22,870 nt of DNA, from positions 1 to 22,870 of the IMG/VR virus record IMGVR_UViG_3300001737_000126; one strand, written 5' to 3'. Origin of the DNA: a virus. Position numbers and translations under genes: made by a program. The stretch's first letter is position 1, and each line of letters starts with the position of its first letter. Under the pieces are notes generated by a model that was given only the letters and a program-made list of their open reading frames with translations, made no database searches and was not told the DNA's origin. This document shows positions 1 to 7,493 of this stretch, piece by piece.

Positions 1-150
1 TTTCACAACTCAAGAGATATTCCTATGAACAAAATTTTGAAGATTTCAAAGTACTTTGATATCTCTCCATTTGAAATTGTTATAGATAATAATACAAAAC
101 AAGAGACTCCAAAGTCTAATCCTAAAGAGAGCGAAAAGGTATCTGCATGA
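1..150 (+). CDS. Partial 3' end of a small, possibly HTH (XRE-like) regulator
   Basis: Reading frame 1 is open from the window edge to a TGA at 148-150, giving a 49-residue C-terminal fragment. The stretch around KILKISKYFDISPFEIV resembles the last helices of XRE/Cro-type HTH domains, where an 'IAKYFNVSPDEL' pattern is common. It is followed by a polar, Lys/Glu/Ser-rich tail. The stop codon overlaps the ATG of the next gene (ATGA, 147-150), which suggests translational coupling with the CII-like regulator. The N-terminus lies outside the window, so the family call is an inference from one short motif. Confidence 0.5.
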   Translation, partial: FHNSRDIPMNKILKISKYFDISPFEIVIDNNTKQETPKSNPKESEKVSA

Positions 151-638
151 ATGATTACACACTAAACAAACAACCAAAAGACCCACGCCTTTGTAAATCA
201 ATCCTTAAAACAATCACTATAAATCGTAAAAAGCTTGGCTTAGAGTTTGAAGATGTTGCAAATGAGTTAGGCTTACAACCTGGAACCCTTAGAAATAAAC
301 TCAAGCCATCATATGACATGGGAGATATGACACTTACTGAGTTCATGCACTTCCTAGAACTTACTGGTGACTATGCCGCATTAGAGTATATAGCTAAAAA
401 GTTTGGATTTGTTTTGGTATGTGAGAAAAAAGCACATACAACTACCATGGATATCAACATCTTAGTAGATAGATCCAACATAGAAAACGCGGATGTTTTT
501 AAAGCTGTAAAAGTTGCTATGTCTGATGGTGAAGTAACACCGCAAGAGAGAGACATCATACTAAAAGAGATAGAAGAAGCTCAGAGTGCAAATGCGGAGC
601 TAAAAGACTTAGTGCTGCACTTGTCTACAAAGGAGTAG
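147..638 (+). CDS. CII-like phage regulatory protein (Phage_CP76 family)
   Basis: This 163-residue protein probably binds DNA and controls phage early genes or lysogeny. Residues about 34-52 form a helix-turn-helix with the pattern 'FEDVANELGLQPGTLRNKL'. This is followed by a segment in which 'MTLTEFMHFLELTGDYAALEYIA' spans residues 61-83. That combination, a 'TLRNKLxP' turn and a later 'ELTGD' motif, is characteristic of the Phage_CP76/CII regulators of proteobacterial prophages. The C-terminal third (about 124-147, with AMSDGEVTPQERD) forms an extra helical segment that looks a little like TerB-type helices; its role is unknown. The gene overlaps the upstream gene by ATGA and lies 4 bp before the next gene, so it belongs to one early operon. 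Confidence 0.75.
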   Translation: MNDYTLNKQPKDPRLCKSILKTITINRKKLGLEFEDVANELGLQPGTLRNKLKPSYDMGDMTLTEFMHFLELTGDYAALEYIAKKFGFVLVCEKKAHTTTMDINILVDRSNIENADVFKAVKVAMSDGEVTPQERDIILKEIEEAQSANAELKDLVLHLSTKE

Positions 639-642
639 GGTT

Positions 643-918
643 ATGGCAAAGATTACTTTTAAAGCTGGTTCTCAGTCACATATAATTTATAAGCTACTTA
701 GTAATGGGCACTCTTTAACACATGAAGAAGCTATTCCTCATGGTGTGAGTCGTCTTGCACAACGTATAGCAGACATGAAAAAGAAGTTTGAAGATGCAGA
801 GATAGCAAACCCTATCATGGTACTACAAGTCACTTCAAATAGAACAAAGATAGCACGATACTTTTTTAAAGGTTACGGCTCACCATTAGAGTCTCATCCC
901 GAGGCAAAACCTTACTAA
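643..918 (+). CDS. Small HTH_39-like DNA-binding protein
   Basis: The protein has 91 residues. Residues about 12-50 (SHIIYKLLSNGHSLTHEEA, then a run containing GVSRLAQRIADMKKKF) match the layout of the helix-turn-helix domain HTH_39, in which a 'xILxxLxxGxxLTxxEA' helix pair is followed by 'GxxRLAxRIxDLRKxG'. This family occurs in phage early regions and is thought to bind DNA, but a target cannot be read from the sequence. The C-terminus is basic and short. The start has a plausible ribosome-binding site (AAAGGAGTAGGG) just upstream. The stop overlaps the next gene's ATG (TAATG), consistent with an operon with the helicase. Confidence 0.7.
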   Translation: MAKITFKAGSQSHIIYKLLSNGHSLTHEEAIPHGVSRLAQRIADMKKKFEDAEIANPIMVLQVTSNRTKIARYFFKGYGSPLESHPEAKPY

Positions 919-2138
919 TGCAAGACAACTTATATAACCTCGCATTTGAGCGAAGCATACTATCGTCTATACTTTTTAATCCTGAGAGTTTTGAAGTACT
1001 GAGTGGATCTATAAGAGAGGATGATTTTTATCTTCCTGCACACAGAGATGTATTCTCTTCTATGGCTATTCTTGAGAGCACAAACAGACCTATAGATGAA
1101 GAGTTCATTAAAAAAGAACTTATCAAAGTTAGTAAGTTTGATGAAGCGGTTCTTATGGAGATCATGCTTGCAAATCCTATCTCAAATACTCGTGCTTATG
1201 TTGAAGAGCTTGTGGACAAATCCAGACTTAGAAAACTACTAAACATCACAAACAGTATAAAAAGAGGTGTGCTAGAAGAGAATCTATCAAGCGATGAAGT
1301 GATATCTGAGACAGAAGATGAACTAAGTAGCATCGTTGATATGGTCGCTGATGATTTTGGAATCATAGATATATGTGATGTAGAAGATGGTGAGACTGAG
1401 TTCATACTTTCAGACTGGCTACCTATGCCTAGAGGTACTGTAACAATCATAGCAGCACCAGGTGGAACTGGTAAATCATGGAGTGCTATACAAGCGGCGA
1501 TAAGACATACAACTCATACAGGTAAGAAGTCTGCTGTATGGCTTAGTGAAGACCAAGACTATGAGTCTAAGTCTCGTGCAAAAGGAATATGTGAATACAT
1601 AGTTCATAAACAGTTTAGCAGCATAAGAGGTGTTAGTCTGATATCTCGTTCTCCTATTCAACTCATAGTTAACAAAAAGTTTTCTCATGCAAACTTCTAC
1701 AAACTAAAAAAGAATCTATCTGCTTATGATTTTATAATCTTGGACCCATTGCTCGCGTTTTATGGCGGAGAGGAAAACGACAACTCTCAAGCAAGAACGT
1801 TTATGCAGCCATTTATGGACTGGGCTAAAGAAACAAACAAATGCATAGTATTTTTGCACCATTCCAAAAAAGCAGGCGATAACTCAACAAAAGGAAATGT
1901 TCGTGGAGCAAGTGCATTTGTGGATGCTTCAAGAACAGTATATGAAATAAACAAGATAGATGATGATAGTGAATCATCCGAGAGAGAGTTTGTGCTTACA
2001 AAAGATAACTATGGAGCTATAAAGCTACTCAAGAGCTTTAGAGTTAGAAGAACCATAACTCCTAAACCTCCTGTAGTTATTGAGTATACGGATAGCCCTC
2101 GTGAGTATGAGGGTAAGATAGAGGTAACAATTATATGA
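918..2138 (+). CDS. DnaB/RepA-like replicative helicase or ATPase
   Basis: The 406-residue protein has two domains. Residues about 1-100 resemble the DnaB N-terminal helical domain, seen as 'ERSILSSILFNPE' and 'FYLPAHRDVFSSM'. Residues about 165-390 are a RecA-fold ATPase of the AAA_25/RepA type, with Walker A 'AAPGGTGKS' (179-187), Walker B 'FIILD' (272-276), a 'VFLHHSKK' strand (312-319) and 'RGASAFVDASR' (329-339). This arrangement is typical of phage replicative helicases that unwind the origin-proximal fork. It is the only obvious replication enzyme in the window, so the phage probably relies on host polymerase and primase. The start overlaps the upstream stop (TAATG), and the stop overlaps the next ATG (ATGA). 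Confidence 0.85.
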   Translation: MQDNLYNLAFERSILSSILFNPESFEVLSGSIREDDFYLPAHRDVFSSMAILESTNRPIDEEFIKKELIKVSKFDEAVLMEIMLANPISNTRAYVEELVDKSRLRKLLNITNSIKRGVLEENLSSDEVISETEDELSSIVDMVADDFGIIDICDVEDGETEFILSDWLPMPRGTVTIIAAPGGTGKSWSAIQAAIRHTTHTGKKSAVWLSEDQDYESKSRAKGICEYIVHKQFSSIRGVSLISRSPIQLIVNKKFSHANFYKLKKNLSAYDFIILDPLLAFYGGEENDNSQARTFMQPFMDWAKETNKCIVFLHHSKKAGDNSTKGNVRGASAFVDASRTVYEINKIDDDSESSEREFVLTKDNYGAIKLLKSFRVRRTITPKPPVVIEYTDSPREYEGKIEVTII

Positions 2139-2926
2139 GAATGAATTACAAGTCGTATCCTACTGACTATATACAAGAGCTTAACCAAGAGAGAGGTCTT
2201 AAAGGCCGTAAAAAGTCTCGTGCTTTTATGGAGTACTACAACGACGTAGAACATGCTGAATATAACTCTGTTGGCTTCTATGCTAAGAGCTGGGAAGTTA
2301 GTAAGAGTACGGCACATGAGTGGATAAAAGAGTATACGATAGAGATAGAGCTTTTCTTGTCACATTGGAGCCTTAAAAATAAGCAACACTATACTAGTGT
2401 AAAAAATCACACCGAACGGTTACAGGATAAAACGAACGGCTACAAACCCCAAAATATTGGGAAAGTAGAAGAACAAGCCGAACGGCAACCGAACAAAGAT
2501 TTTAATCTATATAATAACAATAGCGCGAGACCTGAACATTGGCATCAGAGTAAAGAGTTTAATGACTTATATTTTGTTTATGGTGTCAATACTAAATACA
2601 AAGGCAAAAAAGAAGATGCTTATGAAGTCTTTAAGTATATGGAGATAGATGTGGACCTGTTGAAGTTAGCAGCTATGAAATACTTACATGATCCAGATAC
2701 AGAGGGTAAAAGATATAACTTAACAAACTTCTTGAAGAATGAAATATATATCTCATATCTACCAAAGAGAATGAAGCTCACACTCGATGGAAGTGTAAGA
2801 GTTGGAAACTACTACGACGATAAGAAGCTATTTGTTTGTGATAGTGGAGAGTTTAATGGTCATCTCTCAGGAAAGAGACTTATAGAACTCTACCAAACAG
2901 GTAACCTGGAGTATATAAATGAATAA
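2135..2926 (+). CDS. Unknown protein of the replication region
   Basis: I do not recognise a family for this 263-residue protein. Residues about 20-75 are helical and basic, and the segment 'YAKSWEVSKSTAHEWIKEY' looks like a helix-turn-helix. The middle (about 85-145) is a polar, low-complexity linker rich in Asn, Gln, Lys and Glu. The C-terminal part (about 145-263) has alternating helices and short strands. A DNA-binding N-terminus, a flexible linker and a C-terminal helical domain next to a helicase recall phage initiator or helicase-loader proteins (O/DnaD-like), but that is positional inference. ATG 2135 was chosen because GAGG at 2121-2124 lies 10 nt upstream and the gene overlaps the helicase stop as ATGA; ATG 2141 is an alternative. 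Confidence 0.6.
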   Translation: MRMNYKSYPTDYIQELNQERGLKGRKKSRAFMEYYNDVEHAEYNSVGFYAKSWEVSKSTAHEWIKEYTIEIELFLSHWSLKNKQHYTSVKNHTERLQDKTNGYKPQNIGKVEEQAERQPNKDFNLYNNNSARPEHWHQSKEFNDLYFVYGVNTKYKGKKEDAYEVFKYMEIDVDLLKLAAMKYLHDPDTEGKRYNLTNFLKNEIYISYLPKRMKLTLDGSVRVGNYYDDKKLFVCDSGEFNGHLSGKRLIELYQTGNLEYINE

Positions 2927-2956
2927 CTTAACTACAAACAATATGGAGCAAAAGAT

Positions 2957-3205
2957 ATGAGCACACCAAACATGGAAGATATAGTTGAGAGAATCAAAGA
3001 TGTACTAAGTAGAGATACTCATGATGCAAAAGTACTTGACAAGAATGTTGCGTTTACACTTGGTATAAGTCCAGCTGCTCTATCTATGAAGAAGAACAGA
3101 AACCTCTTGCCATATGATGAACTTACAATGTTCTGCATAAACAACAAAGTAAATACAAATTGGCTATTCTTTGGAATTGGCAGTATGGATATGAACTATG
3201 CCTAA
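2957..3205 (+). CDS. CI-type HTH regulator (N-terminal repressor domain only)
   Basis: The protein has 82 residues and corresponds to the DNA-binding domain of Phage_CI_repr-type repressors. 'DKNVAFTLGISPAALSMKK' contains the helix-turn-helix, and 'YDELTMFCINNKVNTNWLFF' is the usual continuation ('IxxYCxxNxINxxWLLxG'). It lacks the C-terminal S24 peptidase or oligomerisation domain of full-length CI repressors, so it cannot be a RecA-cleavable repressor on its own. It may act as a Cro-like or accessory regulator of the structural genes. GGAG at about 2946-2949 precedes ATG 2957. The 3' end overlaps the HNH gene by 8 bp. Confidence 0.75.
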   Translation: MSTPNMEDIVERIKDVLSRDTHDAKVLDKNVAFTLGISPAALSMKKNRNLLPYDELTMFCINNKVNTNWLFFGIGSMDMNYA

Positions 3206-3581
3206 AAAGATTTGTAATGAAATCTCATGCAACACTCTCATACCAATGAGTGAGAGATATTGTGCTGCACATAAGAGAGATAATATTCAAAGACGAAATA
3301 GTCACTATGACAAGAACTTCAGAAACAAGAAACATCAAATCTTTTACTCTTCAAGTGAATGGAGAAAGATAAGAAAGATAGTAATGATAAAGGCTGGTGG
3401 ACTTTGTGCATCTTGTATGGATATGAACATAGTAACAAATGCTGATGTAGTAGATCACATTGTCCCAATCACAATAGACTATACAAAGCGACTAGAAGAG
3501 TCGAATTTACAGCCACTTTGTCATACATGTCACAACAAAAAGACAGCTGATGATGAGCTATGTAATAGGAGGGGGGCATGA
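3198..3581 (+). CDS. HNH endonuclease
   Basis: The 127-residue protein is a small HNH nuclease of the kind commonly encoded just before terminase genes in HK97-like phages, where such proteins assist DNA cleavage at packaging. A leading Cys cluster (C6, C11, C22, H25) could bind zinc. The core reads 'SSEWRKIRKIVMIKAGGLC' with C70 and C73, 'VVDHIVPI' with D86-H87, N103 in 'ESNLQPLC', and C108/C111-H112 in 'LCHTCHNKK'. This gives the two metal-binding Cys pairs and the His-Asn-His catalytic set. The start overlaps the previous gene by 8 bp and has no strong ribosome-binding site, which suggests coupling. The stop overlaps a possible small ORF at 3578. Confidence 0.88.
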   Translation: MPKKICNEISCNTLIPMSERYCAAHKRDNIQRRNSHYDKNFRNKKHQIFYSSSEWRKIRKIVMIKAGGLCASCMDMNIVTNADVVDHIVPITIDYTKRLEESNLQPLCHTCHNKKTADDELCNRRGA

Positions 3582-3715
3582 AATACCTATATACTAAATC
3601 CGAAATTACCGACCCCCATCCTTTCATTTTACAAAAACTGATTTTCATGGGGTGGCTATTTATGGTTGAAATAACCAATATATTTAAGGTTCAAGCATTT
3701 TGCTTGGAACCTTAA
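3578..3715 (+). CDS. Possible 45-residue small protein between HNH and terminase genes
   Basis: An ATG at 3578 overlaps the HNH stop codon (ATGA, 3578-3581) and is preceded at 5 nt by AGGAGG (3567-3572). It opens a 45-codon frame ending at TAA 3713-3715. The start MKYLYTKSEITDPHPFILQK is followed by a hydrophobic middle (LIFMGWLFMV) and an aromatic, Cys-containing end. The ribosome-binding site and coupling favour translation. The last codons lie in the strong inverted repeat at 3685-3714, so part of the frame may simply be RNA structure. I do not recognise a family; a short membrane-associated peptide is one reading. Confidence 0.4.
   Translation: MKYLYTKSEITDPHPFILQKLIFMGWLFMVEITNIFKVQAFCLEP
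3685..3714 (+). repeat. Inverted repeat (RNA hairpin) before the small terminase gene
   Basis: TAAGGTTC-AAGCA (3685-3697) can pair with TGCTTGGAACCTTA (3701-3714) as a 13-bp stem with a single bulged base and a 3-nt loop. There is no T-run after it; AGGAGG of the next gene follows at 3719-3724. It is therefore more likely to be a processing, attenuation or translation-control structure between early and packaging genes than a simple intrinsic terminator. Confidence 0.6.
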
Positions 3716-3718
3716 GCC

Positions 3719-3724
3719 AGGAGG
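3719..3724 (+). promoter_or_regulatory. Strong ribosome-binding site of the small terminase gene
   Basis: AGGAGG lies 6 nt before ATG 3731 and directly after the hairpin at 3685-3714, fixing the start of the small terminase subunit. Folding of the hairpin leaves this site exposed. Confidence 0.7.
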
Positions 3725-3730
3725 TTAGTT

Positions 3731-4282
3731 ATGGCAAAAGGTATTGATTGGGATTTTATAAAGATTGAATATGAAGAGACAACAAAGTCAATTCGCTTGA
3801 TTGCTACTGAAAATGGAATAACTCATGGAGCAATCCAAAGAAGAGCTAAAAAAGAAAACTGGTCCAGAGGATCGCTTGATGTTATAAATGATAAATCTCT
3901 TACAAAAGCAAGTAATCCAATTCTAAAACGCCATGCTCTTAGAAAAATTGAAGAGATTAAGAATGAGCTTGGGGATAATTACTCAGTTCTTGATGAACCT
4001 TTAGTCATCGCGTTTGCACTGAACTATCAAAAATGGATAGCTACTCAAGAGATACTCCTGGAAGAAAAATCCATAGAAGTTAGCTCAAAGGGAAGTTTAT
4101 ATATTTCACCTTATGAGAACCTGGCAAAGATGTATGAAAACTCTTTTATAAAAATAGCAGGGCAAATTGGTCTTTCACTTGCATCTCGTAAACGAATAGG
4201 AGTTTCAACAAAGTCGGACTCAGATGAGGCTTCATTATTTGAGATTAGTGGACAGTTGGAAAATTATGACGTCGATGTGTAA
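3731..4282 (+). CDS. Phage terminase small subunit (P27-like with N-terminal HTH)
   Basis: This 183-residue protein is the likely DNA-recognition subunit of the packaging motor. Residues about 10-45 form a helix-turn-helix ('SIRLIATENGITHGAIQRRA' followed by KKENW), as in small terminases and terminase-like HTH proteins. Residues about 90-160 resemble the P27-type terminase small subunit: a helix with 'ALNYQKWIATQEIL', a short hairpin with 'SSKGSLYISPYENLAKMYE', and a last helix ending 'GLSLASRKRIG', matching the family's 'LGLTPxSRxRI' signature. The gene directly precedes the large subunit, the standard order. The reading frame overlaps the start of the large-subunit gene. Confidence 0.82.
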   Translation: MAKGIDWDFIKIEYEETTKSIRLIATENGITHGAIQRRAKKENWSRGSLDVINDKSLTKASNPILKRHALRKIEEIKNELGDNYSVLDEPLVIAFALNYQKWIATQEILLEEKSIEVSSKGSLYISPYENLAKMYENSFIKIAGQIGLSLASRKRIGVSTKSDSDEASLFEISGQLENYDVDV

Positions 4283-5984
4283 AGAGGAAAAAGAGTGCCT
4301 ATCGTATACCCCTAAGAATAGGCCATACTATGAGAAAACATTTCAAAGACATCAAAAAGATTTAGAAGATGTTGTATCCAGAAGAAGAGATGATATTAGA
4401 TTTAATAAGAAGCTAGGAATAGCTTATGTTATTGTGATAGAAAATCTTAAACACTTTGAAGGTGAACTTACAGGACAGCTAATACGGCTAGAAGAGTGGC
4501 AAAAAAAAGCAATTACTATTAACTTTGGGTGGCAAAAAAAACGACTAGGAAAAGATGGAAATCCAGTTATAAAAGATGGGAAAATACAATGGGTAAGAAG
4601 ATTTAATTCAGCTTTTTGGTACATTCCTCGAAAAAATGGAAAATCAATTCTTGCATCAGGTATAGCAATAGCAGAGTCGATACTATCTCCTGAGAGAGGA
4701 AATCAAATAGTTTCATACGCGACTAAAAAAGACCAGGCTAAAATCGTATGGAATGGATGCCAAAAGATGATAGACTCAAACAAAGAGTTAAGAAAAAAAT
4801 CATCTGTCGCATATTCCACTATAAATATAAAGCCGACATCAGCAACTATAAAACCATTGGGCAGAGACTCTAGTACCGAGGATGGTCTTAATGTTGGTAT
4901 GGGAATAGGAGATGAAACACATGCACATGCAAGTCGCGAGATGAGAGAGGTTATTGAGTCTTCTCAAGGTGCAAGGCTTAATCCTATGATGTTTGACATA
5001 ACTACTGCTGGGTTTGATACTGCATCACCTGGTTATCAAGAGTATGAGTATGCAAAAAAAGTAATGGATGGTGTTATAGAAGATGATAGCTACTTCGCGT
5101 TTATATGTGAGCTTGATAAAAATGATGATCCATTCGATGAGAGTGTATGGCATAAAGCAAATCCAAATTTAGGTGTCTCAAAAACATGGGACTACATGAG
5201 AAAACAAGCAAAACAAGCACAAGAAAGGGCTGAGACTAGAAACAACTTTTTAGTAAAAGACCTTAACAGATGGACAAATGCTTCTGAAAACTTCATAAAA
5301 TTTGAAGATTGGCAAAAGTGTTATAGAAAAAATGTTGATATTAGTAATGCTTTAGCGGTGTTTTTAGGAGTAGATCTGTCAAGAGTTGATGATTTTACCG
5401 CCTTAGCAGCTACATATATGCTGCCAAACAATCGTTTTCACACTACTCAGCACTACTATATTCCACAAAGTAGAGTCAAAGAGAGAGAATCAGAGCTAAG
5501 AGCTCCTCTGACAAAGTGGATTTTAGAAGGTTATATCACAGCAACACCTGGTGATACTATTGATTACGATTACATTGAACAAGACATTATGGCAAAAATA
5601 GCAAGCAGTGAAGTAGATGAGATTTGTTACGATCCATATGCTGCAAGAACTCTCATCTCAAATATAGAAAGAAACAGTGACTTTGATGGATGTATTCAGA
5701 TAAGACAAGGATACCTTACTATAAGTGAACCTACTTACAATTTTAAAGACTGCATCAAAAACGAAACACTTACCCATGATGGAAACCCAGTTACAAAATG
5801 GATGGTTTCAAATCTATCTATAATTAACGATGCAAATGGAAACATTAAACCAGACAAAAGAAAACCAAATCGTAAGATAGATGGATGTGCGGCCATTATA
5901 AATACACTTGCAAGAGCCATTACATACGAACATGAAGAGAAGAGTGTTTATGAAAGCAGAGGTATAAGGAACATTCAAGATTAA
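4266..5984 (+). CDS. terL: Phage terminase large subunit
   Basis: The protein packages concatemeric DNA into proheads using an N-terminal ATPase and a C-terminal RNase H-like nuclease. From the ATG at 4266 it has 572 residues. The ATPase shows an adenine/Q region 'LEEWQKKAITINF', a Walker A variant 'PRKNGKS' (121-127) and Walker B 'GMGIGDETH' (211-219, D216-E217). The nuclease has acidic residues D370 in 'FLGVDLSRVDD', D456 in 'ICYDPYAA' and D539 in 'RKIDGCAA'. It belongs to the Terminase_1 group associated with HK97-type phages. The frame extends upstream to ATG 4224, but I prefer 4266 (17-nt overlap with the small subunit) because the 14 extra residues do not look conserved. No strong ribosome-binding site is visible for either. 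Confidence 0.95.
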   Translation: MTSMCKEEKECLSYTPKNRPYYEKTFQRHQKDLEDVVSRRRDDIRFNKKLGIAYVIVIENLKHFEGELTGQLIRLEEWQKKAITINFGWQKKRLGKDGNPVIKDGKIQWVRRFNSAFWYIPRKNGKSILASGIAIAESILSPERGNQIVSYATKKDQAKIVWNGCQKMIDSNKELRKKSSVAYSTINIKPTSATIKPLGRDSSTEDGLNVGMGIGDETHAHASREMREVIESSQGARLNPMMFDITTAGFDTASPGYQEYEYAKKVMDGVIEDDSYFAFICELDKNDDPFDESVWHKANPNLGVSKTWDYMRKQAKQAQERAETRNNFLVKDLNRWTNASENFIKFEDWQKCYRKNVDISNALAVFLGVDLSRVDDFTALAATYMLPNNRFHTTQHYYIPQSRVKERESELRAPLTKWILEGYITATPGDTIDYDYIEQDIMAKIASSEVDEICYDPYAARTLISNIERNSDFDGCIQIRQGYLTISEPTYNFKDCIKNETLTHDGNPVTKWMVSNLSIINDANGNIKPDKRKPNRKIDGCAAIINTLARAITYEHEEKSVYESRGIRNIQD

Positions 5985-6069
5985 AGTTTTTTTAAGTCAT
6001 TTTACACAACAAGACAACGCCTCGTGAACTTTTGGCATCTTTTTCAAAAACGGTTGTATAGTTCTTCTT

Positions 6070-6279
6070 ATGCAAACATTCATATTTTTAAAAGCACTAT
6101 ATATTTTCTTAGCACTTATATTTTTTGGGGTAGCTTCTGCTTTTGCTTTAGCATTTCCTGAGATATATCGTTACTCTTATGCAGTAGCTATACTTGTGCA
6201 CTCTTTAATAATGCTTTTTATATTTATACAGCATGTAAAAACACCTAAAAAATCAGATGCAAAAAAGAGTAATTCATGA
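6070..6279 (+). CDS. Small two-segment membrane protein
   Basis: The protein has 69 residues with two predicted membrane helices, about residues 8-30 (rich in Leu, Ile, Phe and Ala) and 36-53. A short basic tail (KTPKKSDAKKSNS) should lie in the cytoplasm. I do not recognise a family. It sits between the terminase and portal genes, a place where such inserts are often accessory (for example superinfection exclusion), but nothing in the sequence shows this. The 85-bp gap before it holds no obvious terminator. No ribosome-binding site precedes ATG 6070, but TGTATAGT just upstream could be a weak extended -10 element. Its stop overlaps the portal ATG (ATGA). Confidence 0.6.
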   Translation: MQTFIFLKALYIFLALIFFGVASAFALAFPEIYRYSYAVAILVHSLIMLFIFIQHVKTPKKSDAKKSNS

Positions 6280-7493
6280 GTATTATAAGTTCACTTATGT
6301 CTCGTGAAGATTCAACTCTATCCTCTCCAAAAGAGTGGTTAAGCTCTATGTTTTCTTTAGAGTCTTACTCAGGTGTAAATGTAACTCCAAAGAGAGCATT
6401 AGAGCATACAGCAGTTTATGCATGTGTAAATGTTTTGAGTGAGTCAATAGGATCATTACCTTTCTCGGTCTATAAAACTGAAACTAAGAACAAAAAAACT
6501 TACAAAACAAAAGAAACAAACCATCATCTTCACTTTTTACTACATGATGAACCAAATCCATATATGACCGCGTTTACATTTTTCCAATTAGTGATGATAA
6601 ATCTCACTCTAAGAGGAAACTTCTATGCTCAAATAGTAAGAAACAATGCAGGAAACATAATAGGCTATTACCCACTTGATAATGAAAAAATGCAAGTAGT
6701 TCGTCTTGAAAATGGTGATGTTGGGTACATATATACCAGCTCTTCACTTGGACAAATAGGACTTGAATCAAAAGAGGTACTGCACTTCATAGGTATGACA
6801 CTTGATGGCATCATAGGCCTTAGCCCTATCGCTTACAACCGCCATACCATAGGTGCAAGTATAGCCATGGAAACATTCGGTTCTACTCTCTTTAAAAATG
6901 GAGCTACACCAAGTGGTGTTGTAAGTGGCAAAGGTGTTACATCTATGAGTGATACCGCATTCAATAGATTTAAACAGAGTTTTAAAGATTCATACCAGGG
7001 AATGATGAATGCAGGAAAACCTCTTATCTTAGAAGATGGGTTTGAGTTTAAGCCTATCACTATCTCAAACAGAGATGGTCAGTATCTAGAGTCTCGAAAA
7101 TTTACAAAATCTGAAATAGCATCTATGTTTCGCATTCCATCTCACATGATAAATGATCTTGATAAAGCTACTTTCTCAAACATAGAACATCAAAGTATGC
7201 AGTTTGTTGTGGATGCTCTTCGCCCTTGGATAGTTCGTATAGAGCAAGAGATAAAACGTAAGAGCTTTTCTGACTCAGATAAAAAAACTTACTATGTAAA
7301 AGCAAACATGGGTGCATTGCTTCGTGGTGATACTTCGAGCAGATACTCTGCTTATGAGTCTGCCATCACAAAAGGGTGCTGGATGAGTAGAAATGAGGCT
7401 CGTGAGTTAGAAGATCTAAATCCAATAGAAGGACTTGATGAAATGATAGTGCCATTAAATTATGGAAAGGAGGGTGACAGTGCCAAAGAGTAA
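6276..7493 (+). CDS. HK97-family portal protein
   Basis: This 405-residue protein forms the dodecameric portal through which DNA enters the capsid. Family features include 'HTAVYACVNVLSESIGSLPF' near the N-terminus (the usual 'xxAVxACVxxIAxxIAxLPL'), 'HHLHFLLHDEPNPYMTAF', 'GNFYAQIVRNNAGNIIGYYP', 'VLHFIGMTLDGIIGLSPI', 'GFEFKPITISNRDGQYLESR' and 'EIASMFRIPSHMI'. All are hallmark blocks of HK97 gp3-like portals, and the length is normal for the family. The gene is coupled to the preceding small membrane gene through ATGA. Its last 14 bases overlap the protease gene if that starts at GTG 7480. Confidence 0.95.
   Translation: MSIISSLMSREDSTLSSPKEWLSSMFSLESYSGVNVTPKRALEHTAVYACVNVLSESIGSLPFSVYKTETKNKKTYKTKETNHHLHFLLHDEPNPYMTAFTFFQLVMINLTLRGNFYAQIVRNNAGNIIGYYPLDNEKMQVVRLENGDVGYIYTSSSLGQIGLESKEVLHFIGMTLDGIIGLSPIAYNRHTIGASIAMETFGSTLFKNGATPSGVVSGKGVTSMSDTAFNRFKQSFKDSYQGMMNAGKPLILEDGFEFKPITISNRDGQYLESRKFTKSEIASMFRIPSHMINDLDKATFSNIEHQSMQFVVDALRPWIVRIEQEIKRKSFSDSDKKTYYVKANMGALLRGDTSSRYSAYESAITKGCWMSRNEARELEDLNPIEGLDEMIVPLNYGKEGDSAKE
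7468..7473 (+). promoter_or_regulatory. Ribosome-binding site that fixes the protease start
   Basis: AGGAGG occurs at 7468-7473, inside the 3' end of the portal gene and 6 nt before GTG 7480. An in-frame ATG at 7462 lies upstream of it and would make the site part of the coding sequence, so GTG 7480 is the better start. Confidence 0.7.

Noticed and set aside
3685-3714. Intrinsic transcription terminator
   Set aside because: The stem is good, but no T-run follows it. The next bases are the ribosome-binding site of the small terminase gene.
7462-7479. ATG 7462 as start of the prohead protease
   Set aside because: The AGGAGG at 7468-7473 would fall inside the gene. It is correctly spaced for GTG 7480.
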